From Azospirillum lipoferum (GTDB lineage Bacteria; Pseudomonadota; Alphaproteobacteria; Azospirillales; Azospirillaceae): a stretch of 64,000 nt of DNA. Positions 28,023-36,852 of the stretch are shown here, piece after piece. Location of the stretch: positions 248,001-312,000 of the forward strand of contig NZ_JALJXJ010000005.1 of assembly GCF_024170005.1 (NCBI RefSeq). Direction: 5' to 3'. Positions within the stretch are counted from its first letter, which is position 1, and every line of letters starts with the position of its first letter. The notes under the pieces were generated by a model that saw only the letters and a program-made list of their open reading frames with translations, had not been told where the DNA came from and did not search any database. The position numbers and the translations under genes are program-made.

Positions 28023-31000
28023 TCACGGGGACGGCAGGTTGCGGTTGCGCAGGCTGGGGTAGGGGCTGTCGTCGCCGACATGAAACCTGGCCGTTGCCGT
28101 GTAGGACGCGGTCAGGCGGGCAAAACCCGGTTCGTCCAGGTCGCGCACACTGCGGATCCGTTGCTGCAGCGTCGGGCTCCGCAACAGATCGAGAATATCG
28201 CCGAAAATGTTCCAGCCAAAGCTTCTGGAGGCCAAGACCAAGTCATCGTAGAAGTGATAGTGATACTCCTCGATGCCCTGGTGCGTCGCAACGCCACGCA
28301 ACGCCTTGGCAGCCGTCAGGAACGATTTACGGGCGTTGTCATGTTGCCCCGACGCAAGGAATACTTTGGCCTCCATGTAGCGGGCCATCCAGATGTACCG
28401 CCGGACGTCGTGGCCAATGGCCCATTGCACCGTCTCAAGTGCAAGGTCGACCGGCGGTGAGCCCGCGGAGAACAGCGTCGGATGCAGCAGAGAGGCAATG
28501 CACTTCAAAAGCAGGTGCTTCACACCGAAAAAGGCGCGATTCCGTCTTCGGCATTCGCGGATCTGCTCGTCCATCTGGTCCGCAAGCCCATTCAGATCCT
28601 GAGTCAACAGTCTGGACTGGATATGATAGAGCTCGACCATCGGCCCGGTGTCGGCATCATAGGCGGCCGACTTCGGGTTTCGCAGGAAAACCTCCCGTGC
28701 CTTTGCCCAGTAATACAGGGCGTTCTTTACCCGCGACTTCCCATCGGTGGTGAAAGTGGCTGAAGGAATCAGCGCTCGACCGTTCTGGAAGATGTTGCCG
28801 ATGTCGATGTAGGCAAACACCAGACGCGCGGCACGTTCGGTATCATCGGACCGCTTGGCGAGCCGCAACGCTTCCCGGCCGGCTCGGCCGGCCTCCGGCA
28901 ACCGGTCCAGCGATTTAAGAGCAACGCATCGCCGGTCGGCCAGATGGCTGAGGAGCGAATTCGGGAATGTCTGCGGATGCTGCCGGACATGCTGTTGGGC
29001 CTCGTCCAGCACCAGCAGCGCTTCGCGGTCCCTGTGCCCGGTGAAGTAGGAGTTGGCGTTTGCAATGGCGAAGCAGACAAAGGCCGCGTGGGCCGCCGGA
29101 TCGTCGCATCGCCCGATCAGCTCCGACAGGCACCCCCGCCCTTCGTCGTACCGGGCGATGCCCACGTCGTAGCGGACGTCGTGCCGTGTGCGCTCGGCCG
29201 TCCACCGCAGGAGGTCGATGTCCTCCCCGAGAACCGGTCCGGCCTGCAACGCTGCCAGGGTACTCTTGAACACGCGCCGCAGAAACAGCGCCAGCCCATG
29301 ATCCGGTCCGTCGTTGCGAACCTGCGGAACGACCGCCCGCCGGTCGTTGAGGGTGAGGGGCTTCAGCGACGCTTTGGCGGTGAAGTACGCCAGAGGATAG
29401 TGTGTGGCCAAGCCGGCGGCGTCGGAACGCGTGACGACGCGCTTGAAACACGAGACGTTTTCTTTGATGTCGCTTTCGGAAAACTGGAACAGGTCGAAGA
29501 AGAAGCGGCGCAGTTGTCCGTGGTAGAACCACAAGCGGCCATCATCGACCCGGGCGAGACCGCGCAGCACCCAGTCGGCTTTCTGGCCCGAGGATATGTT
29601 GAAATCCCGAAGATGATCGAGATCGATGCTCCCCAGCAGGGCGAAGAGACGGAAATTGGCCCGCTCTCCAGGCTTCATCCCGGCGGAGATGAGCGTCCAG
29701 CGTTTGGTTAAGAGCTGTTCCAGACTGGTTCCGATGTAGGCGCGCTGGATGGCCTCCTGGAGCCGCTCCTCGTCGACGACGGTCATCAGGCCCGTCTCGC
29801 CGTCCCACTTGATGGCATCGATGTCGCTCAGGTAGTTCAAGAACTGTTCGATGAACAAGGGACGCTTGACCACGTCGCGGGTCAACTCGCGCATTAGGTT
29901 CGGGTACCGCATGGAAAAGGGTTTGCCGTGCTTGACGGCGAAATGATCGTTGATGAACCACTCGATCTCGCCGGCCGTGAAATCGGTCAGGGGAAATGTC
30001 ACATAGCGGGGAGTCTCGCCGCTCCGATCCGACCAGATCACGCCGCGCGTCAGCATGTCGTTCAGGAAGGCCCGGCTGGCGCTTCCCTGGCCGGCCTGCT
30101 CTTCGTTGACGGTGACAGCGAACAGCGGTGCCACGGCGCTGCGTATGTCGCGTTCGTCCAGCGCACGCAGAAAGTTGATCCCGGATTGCGGCAGGCTCTG
30201 AAGGTTGTCGATCATGAACGCGCGCGGACGGCGGATGACCGAAAGAACGGCTTCGAACAGATCGGCCATTTCCTCGATGTCCGGCTCCTCACCATCCTCC
30301 GCGTCCAGCAATTCGGCGAGACATTGCGCCCGCCCCATGGCGAACCGGGAATTCGGGACGGAAACCTCGCAAAGGGTTTGGGGATGTTCTTGCACATACA
30401 CTGGCGTGATCTTGCGAAATATGAGGCGCGCAAAATGCCGGAAACTCCGGATCCCCGCCTCCTCGCAGTCGATGGCATGGACGAGCCGTCCCGTGCTGAT
30501 GAACGGCTCACGCATCTCTTGGAGCTGGCGGGTCTTGCCGACACCGCTCTTGCCGTGCACGACGAGAAAGACCGTGCGGTTGCGTGCGCCGGACAGAATG
30601 GCAGCCGCACGCTTCATCGCGGTCCGTTCGCCGCCGACGAATACGGCAGCCATTCGCTGCGTGATCACCAACGTGTCGAAGGTTGCGGATTCATAGGCCG
30701 TGTCGGCGGTAAACGTAATCTTTGGCAACTGCCCGTTCACGCGTCCGGCGCTGGCACGGAGCAGGTACCTCACCCATTTGAAGCCGGCGCGTTTGACGTC
30801 GATCCGGCTGCCGTTGGCGGCCGCCCCTTGGGCTGAACTGAGCAGGGTAAGGGTCGACCGTTCGGGCATGATGATCTCAAGTTTGCCGGTCGTGTCATTC
30901 AACGGGTCATGGTTGGTGATGTATACATCCAGCGCAACCAATTGCCCCTGATAGATTTCCACGCATCGGCCTTGCGGCAGGAGGGGAACACCTCCCGCGC

Positions 31001-31595
31001 CCAGCGGTTCCGGGTTGCGGCCGAGCCTCTCGTCATCGTCGATGTCCTTCGACACACGTACAGCCACGTTGATCCTCTGCGGCACTGGCAAACGCGCCCG
31101 CTCGCGTTGCAGCAGCCCGGACACATCGGGAAACCGTGCTTGGATCAGCTCGGCGTTGTCCGCCACCAGCCAAAGAAGAGTGTCGCCGTGATAGGCGTGA
31201 ATGTTGATGTCGTTTACTTCCTGAAACGAAGAGAAGAAGGCGAGCGCTGGCCGGTTGAACGGTTCCGGCGAGAACAGGAGGATGGTCCGGATGCGTTTTA
31301 CCGTTGCCATCGCCAAGGTCGCGCTGACAATGTGTCGGGACGGCGAGTTTTTGTAGTTCTTGCATTCCGCCCAGGCTTCGCCGTCCAGCCTCTGCAGGAT
31401 GAAGTCGCGGGATTGATCGTGTGATCTCGGCGTCCGCTCCCAACTCTCCAGGGTGCCGTCAAGCCACGGCACCCCGATCCGTCGGTTGAGAATGATCTCC
31501 ACGAGTTCCTCGAACGTATCGCCGTCCCTCTTCCCGTCACTCCGGCAAAAAAACTGCCAGACGGCTTCGGAGAGTGACAGATCGAGGGTCACCAT
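28023..31595 (-). CDS. Mrr-like nuclease-STAND NTPase-helical repeat protein, candidate antiviral sensor
   Basis: 1190 residues. Residues 1-150 resemble a PD-(D/E)xK nuclease of the Mrr class: FEELVEIIL, then D64 in SRDFIL and the E77xK79 pair in AECKNY. Residues about 200-315 look like a beta-sandwich (ALDVYITNHDPLND to FDTLVIT). A STAND/AAA+ NTPase follows with Walker A GKSGVGKT at 348-355 and a Walker B-like AFMIDNLQ (D463). Residues about 660-1190 are helical and TPR-like. Effector-NTPase-repeat order matches Avs-type antiphage STAND proteins but the length and beta domain differ from those I know. Convergent with the glycosyltransferase (19-base gap). Starts ATG 31593-31595, partly inside repeat copy B. 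Confidence 0.8.
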   Translation of the reverse strand: MVTLDLSLSEAVWQFFCRSDGKRDGDTFEELVEIILNRRIGVPWLDGTLESWERTPRSHDQSRDFILQRLDGEAWAECKNYKNSPSRHIVSATLAMATVKRIRTILLFSPEPFNRPALAFFSSFQEVNDINIHAYHGDTLLWLVADNAELIQARFPDVSGLLQRERARLPVPQRINVAVRVSKDIDDDERLGRNPEPLGAGGVPLLPQGRCVEIYQGQLVALDVYITNHDPLNDTTGKLEIIMPERSTLTLLSSAQGAAANGSRIDVKRAGFKWVRYLLRASAGRVNGQLPKITFTADTAYESATFDTLVITQRMAAVFVGGERTAMKRAAAILSGARNRTVFLVVHGKSGVGKTRQLQEMREPFISTGRLVHAIDCEEAGIRSFRHFARLIFRKITPVYVQEHPQTLCEVSVPNSRFAMGRAQCLAELLDAEDGEEPDIEEMADLFEAVLSVIRRPRAFMIDNLQSLPQSGINFLRALDERDIRSAVAPLFAVTVNEEQAGQGSASRAFLNDMLTRGVIWSDRSGETPRYVTFPLTDFTAGEIEWFINDHFAVKHGKPFSMRYPNLMRELTRDVVKRPLFIEQFLNYLSDIDAIKWDGETGLMTVVDEERLQEAIQRAYIGTSLEQLLTKRWTLISAGMKPGERANFRLFALLGSIDLDHLRDFNISSGQKADWVLRGLARVDDGRLWFYHGQLRRFFFDLFQFSESDIKENVSCFKRVVTRSDAAGLATHYPLAYFTAKASLKPLTLNDRRAVVPQVRNDGPDHGLALFLRRVFKSTLAALQAGPVLGEDIDLLRWTAERTRHDVRYDVGIARYDEGRGCLSELIGRCDDPAAHAAFVCFAIANANSYFTGHRDREALLVLDEAQQHVRQHPQTFPNSLLSHLADRRCVALKSLDRLPEAGRAGREALRLAKRSDDTERAARLVFAYIDIGNIFQNGRALIPSATFTTDGKSRVKNALYYWAKAREVFLRNPKSAAYDADTGPMVELYHIQSRLLTQDLNGLADQMDEQIRECRRRNRAFFGVKHLLLKCIASLLHPTLFSAGSPPVDLALETVQWAIGHDVRRYIWMARYMEAKVFLASGQHDNARKSFLTAAKALRGVATHQGIEEYHYHFYDDLVLASRSFGWNIFGDILDLLRSPTLQQRIRSVRDLDEPGFARLTASYTATARFHVGDDSPYPSLRNRNLPSP

Positions 31596-31609
31596 AATTA
31601 TTAGTTATC
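31594..31609. repeat. Candidate recombination site, copy B of inverted repeat
   Basis: ATAATTATTAGTTATC is the exact reverse complement of the 16 bases at 26892-26907. It overlaps the first two bases of the STAND gene's start codon, mirroring copy A at the glycosyltransferase start. The outer arms are less symmetric than in copy A. The two copies bound a 4.7-kb segment containing exactly two convergent genes. Confidence 0.6.
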
Positions 31610-31929
31610 CAAATAAGCTGGTTGGACTAGATCCATGCCGCTTCGCGGGGTGAGCGACACGAATAAAGTTATACTCCAAAAGAATCTGCCAGGAGTCAAT
31701 TTTTCTAAGAACATACTATAGTATGTAAATGCGGAGCGTAGCCAAACTGCCTTGGTTTATCTTCAAAGATGTCCGATATCTCCTTTGTGCCTGTGAAAAT
31801 TCGGCAGGACCCGGGGGCTGTGATCCCCGTCAGTCTTTCCCCTCTCCGGCGCTTCTTCCTTTTCGCGAGCCTTCGGCCAATGCGCGCCGTTCCTCCCGGC
31901 GGTGCGCTTCCGATCACGGAGGCTCACGC
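31610..31929. other. AT-rich intergenic region right of the island
   Basis: About 320 bases without a supported gene. It contains AT-rich stretches (31660-31730), a perfect 16-bp palindrome at 31711-31726 and then a return to GC-rich sequence from about 31810. The composition step suggests the right edge of acquired DNA lies within 31,700-31,900. No direct repeat of the left edge was detected by eye. Confidence 0.45.
31711..31726. promoter_or_regulatory. Perfect 16-bp palindrome ACATACTATAGTATGT
   Basis: A fully symmetric site in AT-rich DNA, 116 bases upstream of the STAND gene start on its coding strand. It could be an operator for a dimeric repressor of that gene. No regulator gene is adjacent, so the binding protein is unknown. 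Confidence 0.4.
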
Positions 31930-32205
31930 ATGTCCGATCCAACCGGTGGTCAGCCGCTCTGGTTTCTGTGCACGCCCGAAGCTGGCCGCTTTCTCGGTCT
32001 GTCCGGCCGGCGCCACCGTGCGGCCGGCCCGCCGCTTGTGAGGAAGGCGGGCATAGGCCAGCACTTTCCGTCGCCGCCCAAGCCTCCGACCCTGCGCGAC
32101 ATGGTCGACCTGGGTGTCGAGCCGGTCAATGCAGCACAATCGCCAGGATGTTGGAGACCAACGACGGCCGGCAGCGCTCCGATATGCGGAATCTCGATGT
32201 CGTGA
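31930..32205 (+). CDS. Small ORF with remnant helix-turn-helix (AlpA/excisionase-like), probably decayed
   Basis: 91 codons with ATG at 31930 behind a good Shine-Dalgarno (GGAGG). The segment FLCTPEAGRFLGLSGR at about residues 10-25 resembles the start of the small MerR/AlpA-type helix-turn-helix proteins often found near mobile elements and plasmid genes in these bacteria (remembered resemblance). What follows no longer matches that family, so the gene looks mutated or truncated. It may be a relic of an element that shared the island. Confidence 0.35.
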   Translation: MSDPTGGQPLWFLCTPEAGRFLGLSGRRHRAAGPPLVRKAGIGQHFPSPPKPPTLRDMVDLGVEPVNAAQSPGCWRPTTAGSAPICGISMS

Positions 32206-32261
32206 CAATTAGGCGTTCGAAGGTTCGTGACATGAATGCGGGAGCTTGCGGACAAGCCCGT

Positions 32262-33698
32262 TCACGAGGGGTAATAGCCAAGGATGGCTTTGGTTTCGAG
32301 ACACTCCTCCAGCCCGAAGGCGCCGTACTCGCGTCCATTGCCGGATTGCTTGTAGCCGCCGAAGGGGGCATGGGCATCCCAGGCGGGATGATTGATGTGG
32401 ACCTGTCCGGACCGGATTTGCCGTGCGACCCGCCGGGCGTGGTCCAGGTCGGACGACTGGACATGGCCACCCAGCCCGAACACCGTGTCGTTGGCGATCG
32501 CCACGGCCTCCTCCTCGGTCTCATAGGGAATGATGCAGAGGACCGGACCGAAAATCTCCTCCTGCGCGATCCGCATACCGCTGGTCACGTCGGAAAAGAT
32601 GGTGGGCCGCACGAAATAGCCGGCATCTAGTCCCGCAGGCTTGCCCCGCCCCCCACAGAGCAGCTTGGCGCCTTCCGCGAGGCCGACCGCGATCATCCGC
32701 TGCACGCGGTCGAACTGTGCCTTGTTCGCGATCGGACCCAGAGTGGTCCGCGGGTTTCGCGGGTCGCCGACGACGAGCGTACCGGCATGGCTCCCGGCCA
32801 GTGCCTCCACCTCGGCCAGCCGGCCGGCCGGTACGATCATCCGTGTGGGGGCGCTGCAGGATTGTCCGACATTGCGGAAGGCCGAGGTGATGCCCAGAGG
32901 CACAACCCTTGTGAAATCCGCGTCCGGTAGCAGGATGTTGGGTGACTTGCCGCCCAATTCCTGAACGACGCGCTTGACCGTGACGGCGGCGGCCTGCGCC
33001 ACCAGCACCCCGGCCCGCACTGATCCGGTGATGGAGACCATGTCGATGCCGGGATGGGCGGCGATGGCCGCACCCACCTCCTCGCCGGTGCCGTTGACCA
33101 GATTGAAGACGCCCGGCGGCGTCCCGGCATCGTGCATGATTTGGGCGAACAGCAGAGCGCTCAGCGGCGAGAGTTCGCTGGGCTTCAGCACGACGGTGCA
33201 GCCGGCGGCGAGTGCTGGCGCCAGCTTGGCGGTGATCTGATAGAGCGGCCAGTTCCAGGGCGTGATCAGGCCGCAGACGCCGATCGGTTCGCGGACGATC
33301 GCCGTCGTCCCTTTCCGGACGAGGAAATCATAACCGTCCAAGACCTCGGCCATCGCCCGCAGGTGTGCGATGGCCAGCGGCACCTGCGAGCTGCGGGCGA
33401 AGCCGATGGCGGTTCCCATTTCTGCCGTCATGGCGAAGGCCAGTTCCTCGGCGCGCGACTCCATCAACCCCGCGATCCGCTGCAGCAGGGCTCGCCGCTC
33501 CTCCACCGGGGTCGCCGGGAATGTAGCGAAAGCCTTGCTTGCCGCAGCAACGGCCTTGTCGACATCCTCGGCCGTGCCCGCCGCGATGGAGCCGATCACC
33601 GTTTCGGTGGCCGGATCGACCACAGCCACCGTCGCGCCGGAGGAGGGAGCGACCCATCGGCCGCCGATGTAGAAGTGCCGCGCTTCCTCCAGATCCAT
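32262..33698 (-). CDS. NAD(P)-dependent aldehyde dehydrogenase
   Basis: 478 residues, usual ALDH length. Substrate-loop ITPWNWPLYQITAKLAPALAAG, catalytic Glu in LGGKSPNIL and nucleophile Cys in NVGQSCSAPTRM are present, with the final GGYKQSGNGREYG. It oxidises an aldehyde to the acid in the cytoplasm. Good Shine-Dalgarno (GAGGAGAGCGAGG) before ATG 33698. It is the last gene of an operon with an amine/amino acid oxidase, a RidA-like protein and a D-threonine-aldolase-like enzyme, so the aldehyde may come from the oxidase or aldolase step. Confidence 0.93.
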   Translation of the reverse strand: MDLEEARHFYIGGRWVAPSSGATVAVVDPATETVIGSIAAGTAEDVDKAVAAASKAFATFPATPVEERRALLQRIAGLMESRAEELAFAMTAEMGTAIGFARSSQVPLAIAHLRAMAEVLDGYDFLVRKGTTAIVREPIGVCGLITPWNWPLYQITAKLAPALAAGCTVVLKPSELSPLSALLFAQIMHDAGTPPGVFNLVNGTGEEVGAAIAAHPGIDMVSITGSVRAGVLVAQAAAVTVKRVVQELGGKSPNILLPDADFTRVVPLGITSAFRNVGQSCSAPTRMIVPAGRLAEVEALAGSHAGTLVVGDPRNPRTTLGPIANKAQFDRVQRMIAVGLAEGAKLLCGGRGKPAGLDAGYFVRPTIFSDVTSGMRIAQEEIFGPVLCIIPYETEEEAVAIANDTVFGLGGHVQSSDLDHARRVARQIRSGQVHINHPAWDAHAPFGGYKQSGNGREYGAFGLEECLETKAILGYYPS

Positions 33699-33767
33699 CC
33701 TCGCTCTCCTCTTGCGACCGTCGCGGACCGATCCGGTTCCCGGGTCGGCTTTCAGTGCAGCCGGCTC

Positions 33768-35045
33768 TCAGTGCAGAATGTCCTGCAGCTTGTAATAGGC
33801 GCCGACGAAGGGCAGGAACCAGGTGGGACCGAAATGGCCCGGAATGGCCGGCCAGTCGAAATCGCGCAATGGATTGGCGGCGGTGTTGCCGTCCATGACC
33901 TCGGCCATGATCCGGCCCATATGGGTCGACATCTGCGTGCCGTGGCCGCTGTAGCCCATGGAATAGAACAGGCCGTTCCGTTCGCCGGCCCGCGGCAGGC
34001 GGTCCGCCGTCATGTCCACCATGCCGCCCCAGCAGTAATCGATCCTCGTATCGGCCAGATCGGGAAAGATCTCGAGCATCGAGCGCCGGAGAATGGTGCC
34101 GCTTTTGACGTCCGATCGGGCATTGGATTTGGCGAAGCGCGCCCGGCCGCCGAACAGCAGCCGGTTGTCCGGCGTGATGCGGAAATAGCAGACGAAGTTC
34201 CTGGTGTCCGTCACGTTGCGGCGATGCGGCAGCAGGGCGTCCAGGCGGGCGGGCGACAGGGGCTCCGTTGCGATCAGAAAGGCGCCGACCGGCACGATGC
34301 GGCGGCGGAAATAGGAGAGGGGGCCGATCGCCGAGGTGCCGGTCGCCAGAAGGACCTGCTTGGCGGTGACCGAACCGGCGGGTGTGGAGAGGCGATGCGC
34401 GTAGCCGCTCAGCCGCTGCATGGCGATGACCGGCGTGTTCTCATGCAGCCGGACTCCCTGGCGTCCGGCGGCTGTCGCCAGGCCATGGGCGAACTTGCCC
34501 ATGTGCATGGCGGCACTCTTTGGGAAGACCAGGCCGCCGAAATAGCGGTCGCTGCCCAGTTCACCCTTGAGGTCCTGCCTGGAAACCATATAGCTGTCCG
34601 GGTCGGCGCCACGCGCCATCAGCTCCTGCGAGCGCGCGAGCTTGTCGTAATGCGCGGGCTTCGCCGCCACCTTCAGCTTGCCGACGCGCTTGAAATCGCA
34701 ATCGATGCCTTCCTCGCTGACGATGCGCTCGACGGTGTCGACCGCGGCGTCGTAGCTCAGGTAGAGGCGCTTGGTGGCGTCGGCGCCCAGCCGGCCGACC
34801 ATCCCGGCATAATCACCGGCGAAACCGTTGTTGCACATGCCGCCGTTGCGCCCGGACGCGCTTCCACCCAACTGCCCGGCTTCCAGCAGAACGACCCGCG
34901 CCCCCTTCTTCGCCAGGGCGAGTGCGGCGGACAATCCGGTGAAGCCGCCGCCGACGACCGCCACGTCATGGTCGCCTTCGACGGGGCCCCGGTCGGAACC
35001 GAGGAATTTGGGCGCGGTGTCGAGCCAATAAGGTGTCAGTTTCAT
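33768..35045 (-). CDS. FAD-dependent oxidoreductase, DadA/gamma-glutamylputrescine oxidase-like
   Basis: 425 residues of the DAO (glycine/D-amino acid oxidase) family. The FAD-binding motif VAVVGGGFTGLSAALALAKK is at about 31-50, preceded by the TPYWLDTAP leader typical of PuuB-like oxidases, with SGRNGGMCNNGF shortly after and the C-terminal GYSGHGTQMSTHMGR contact loop. It likely oxidises an amine or D-amino acid to an imine, producing aldehyde and ammonia. ATG 35045 is chosen because homology starts there. The RidA-like neighbour would hydrolyse the imine. Confidence 0.9.
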   Translation of the reverse strand: MKLTPYWLDTAPKFLGSDRGPVEGDHDVAVVGGGFTGLSAALALAKKGARVVLLEAGQLGGSASGRNGGMCNNGFAGDYAGMVGRLGADATKRLYLSYDAAVDTVERIVSEEGIDCDFKRVGKLKVAAKPAHYDKLARSQELMARGADPDSYMVSRQDLKGELGSDRYFGGLVFPKSAAMHMGKFAHGLATAAGRQGVRLHENTPVIAMQRLSGYAHRLSTPAGSVTAKQVLLATGTSAIGPLSYFRRRIVPVGAFLIATEPLSPARLDALLPHRRNVTDTRNFVCYFRITPDNRLLFGGRARFAKSNARSDVKSGTILRRSMLEIFPDLADTRIDYCWGGMVDMTADRLPRAGERNGLFYSMGYSGHGTQMSTHMGRIMAEVMDGNTAANPLRDFDWPAIPGHFGPTWFLPFVGAYYKLQDILH

Positions 35046-35131
35046 CGTATTCGCCTCAACCGAAGAACTGGCCGGCAAGGCCATAGATGCGGCCCGGTCC
35101 GGATACCGGAGGGCGCGTGCTTCCAACTCCT

Positions 35132-35572
35132 TCAGACACTCGACCCGGCGGATGGGGGGCTGGTCCCGCTGCTAACCGCGACGGCGTCGATCTCCACCAG
35201 ATAGCCGTAATGGAGTTCAGGCACCGGCACGACCGATCGCGCCGGCCGTGCGTCCCCCAGCATCTCCGCGTAGATCGCGTTGAAGCGCGGCCAGTTCGCG
35301 ATGCCCACCAGATAGACGGTCACCTTTAGCAGGGTCGCGGTCGTGCCGCCGGCGGCCTCCACCACCGCGATCATGTTCCTGATCGCCAGCCGGGCCTGCC
35401 GGTCGAAGTCGGCGGCCGCATGGTGCGTGCCGTCGGGCGCGATGGGCAACTGGCCCGAAACATAGATCAGGTCGCCATGCCGGACGCCCTGGGAATAATG
35501 ACCTCCGGCCGGTGCCACGCCGTCGGTGGATATGGGGGCTACGTCCAGTCCCTGTGCTTTCGAGTCCGTCAT
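35132..35572 (-). CDS. RidA/YjgF-family imine/enamine deaminase
   Basis: 146 residues. Family blocks visible: GGHYSQGVRHGDLIYVSGQLPIAPDG, an arginine-bearing ARPARSVVPVPEL strand (the carboxylate-binding Arg) and LVEIDAVAV. RidA trimers hydrolyse reactive imines released by PLP or flavin enzymes, which fits the oxidase downstream and the PLP enzyme upstream. ATG 35572 has GGTGGTGAC just before it and overlaps the stop of the upstream PLP gene. The C-terminal SSGTSPPSAGSSV tail is slightly longer than usual. Confidence 0.92.
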   Translation of the reverse strand: MTDSKAQGLDVAPISTDGVAPAGGHYSQGVRHGDLIYVSGQLPIAPDGTHHAAADFDRQARLAIRNMIAVVEAAGGTTATLLKVTVYLVGIANWPRFNAIYAEMLGDARPARSVVPVPELHYGYLVEIDAVAVSSGTSPPSAGSSV

Positions 35573-35573
35573 G

Positions 35574-36728
35574 TCACCACCCACCGAAACGGGGCCAGAC
35601 GGCTTCGATTGCGTCGCTGCCGCTCCGCACCACCTGGTAGGCTCCATGCTGTGCACCCGTGGCGCAGGCGTGGTTGGGGAGGATGCGCACGCGCGTGCCG
35701 ATCGGCAGATCGGGCAGCCGGGCATTCGACCCCGGTCGCACGGTGACGATTCCGTGTTCCTGGTTGGCATCGGACAGGATCAGGTCGCCGAAGGGCTTTC
35801 CGTCGATGTCGCAGACGAGGCCGTAGCCCTGGTCGATCTTCTGTTTGGCGGTTCCCCGATCGCGGGACATGGCCATCCAGCCGGCATCGACCAGGATCCA
35901 GCCCTTCTCCCGCTGATGGCCGATCACCGTCGCGAGCACGGAAAGCGCGACGTCGTCGATCGCGCAGACGCCGATGCCCGCCATGACAAGGTCGAAGAAG
36001 ACGAAGACCCCGGCGCGCACCTCCGTCACCCCGTCCAGCGTTTCCGCGAAATGGGCGGTGGGCGTCGAGCCCACGCTGACCACCGGGCAGGCGAAGCCGG
36101 CATCGCGCAGCAGGGTGGCGGCTTGCACCGCGCTGGCGCGCTCGACCTCGGCACAGGCGCGCAATGCTGCGTCACCGACGGCACCGTAGCTTGCCCCCGC
36201 ATGGGTCAGGACGCCGCGCAGGCGGCCGCCCTCCTCCAGCGCCCGGGCGATCCCGACGAGCTTCGCTGCGTCGCCTGGCAGAACGCCGGAGCGGTGACCG
36301 TCGCAGTCGATCTCGATGAGGGCGGGGATCGGATCGCCGGTCCGGCGGGATGCCTCGGCAACGACCCACGCTTGTTCCACGGTATCGAGCGTGACGGCCA
36401 GATCGACGCCGTCGGCCCGCAACGCCAGAATACGGTCGATCTTGTCCGGAGAAACGCCGACCGCATAGATCAGATCCGTGACGCCGGCGCGGGCGAATTG
36501 CTCGGCCTCCTTCAGGGTGGAGACCGTCGCGGGACCGGAGGGGGAGGTCATCACCCGCTGCGCGGCATCGACGGATTTCGCCGTCTTCAAATGCGGCCTC
36601 AGCGCCACACCCAGCCGGTCAAGCCGCTCACGAAGTCGACCGACGTTGCGGTCCATGCGGTCCCGGTCGAGAAGGAGGCAGGGCGTGCCGATGTCTTTGA
36701 GGCTCTGGGCTTTGGAGACGCTTCGCAT
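35574..36728 (-). CDS. PLP-dependent D-threonine aldolase/D-serine dehydratase-like enzyme
   Basis: 384 residues from ATG 36728 (a TTG at 36743 is the alternative). Fold type III alanine-racemase-like N-terminal barrel: TPCLLLDRDRMDRNV, PLP lysine in LRPHLKTAKS (K about 48), then GSTPTAH. The C-terminal domain ends with the metal-site motif PNHACAT of DSD1/D-threonine aldolases. It cleaves or dehydrates a D-beta-hydroxy amino acid. First gene of the operon, transcribed away from a LysR regulator, with the oxidase, RidA and ALDH processing downstream products. Confidence 0.9.
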   Translation of the reverse strand: MRSVSKAQSLKDIGTPCLLLDRDRMDRNVGRLRERLDRLGVALRPHLKTAKSVDAAQRVMTSPSGPATVSTLKEAEQFARAGVTDLIYAVGVSPDKIDRILALRADGVDLAVTLDTVEQAWVVAEASRRTGDPIPALIEIDCDGHRSGVLPGDAAKLVGIARALEEGGRLRGVLTHAGASYGAVGDAALRACAEVERASAVQAATLLRDAGFACPVVSVGSTPTAHFAETLDGVTEVRAGVFVFFDLVMAGIGVCAIDDVALSVLATVIGHQREKGWILVDAGWMAMSRDRGTAKQKIDQGYGLVCDIDGKPFGDLILSDANQEHGIVTVRPGSNARLPDLPIGTRVRILPNHACATGAQHGAYQVVRSGSDAIEAVWPRFGGW

Positions 36729-36783
36729 CGTTTCATCCAGCAAGGGCTAGGTTCCGTTCCACGGCTCACAGCCCGGACGGTCC

Positions 36784-36815
36784 TTGCATTCTAACCGGCA
36801 TCAGGTAGTATGCAA
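36784..36815. promoter_or_regulatory. Inverted repeat in the LysR divergent promoter
   Basis: TTGCAT at 36784-36789 and ATGCAA at 36810-36815 form an inverted pair in the 124-base region between the DSD1-like operon and the LysR gene. The surrounding DNA is AT-rich for this window. LysR regulators usually bind T-N11-A dyads here; the spacing in this pair is larger, so the assignment is tentative. Confidence 0.3.
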
Positions 36816-36852
36816 TTAACGGTATATGAAGGCCTCATTCAGATAGACCTTA

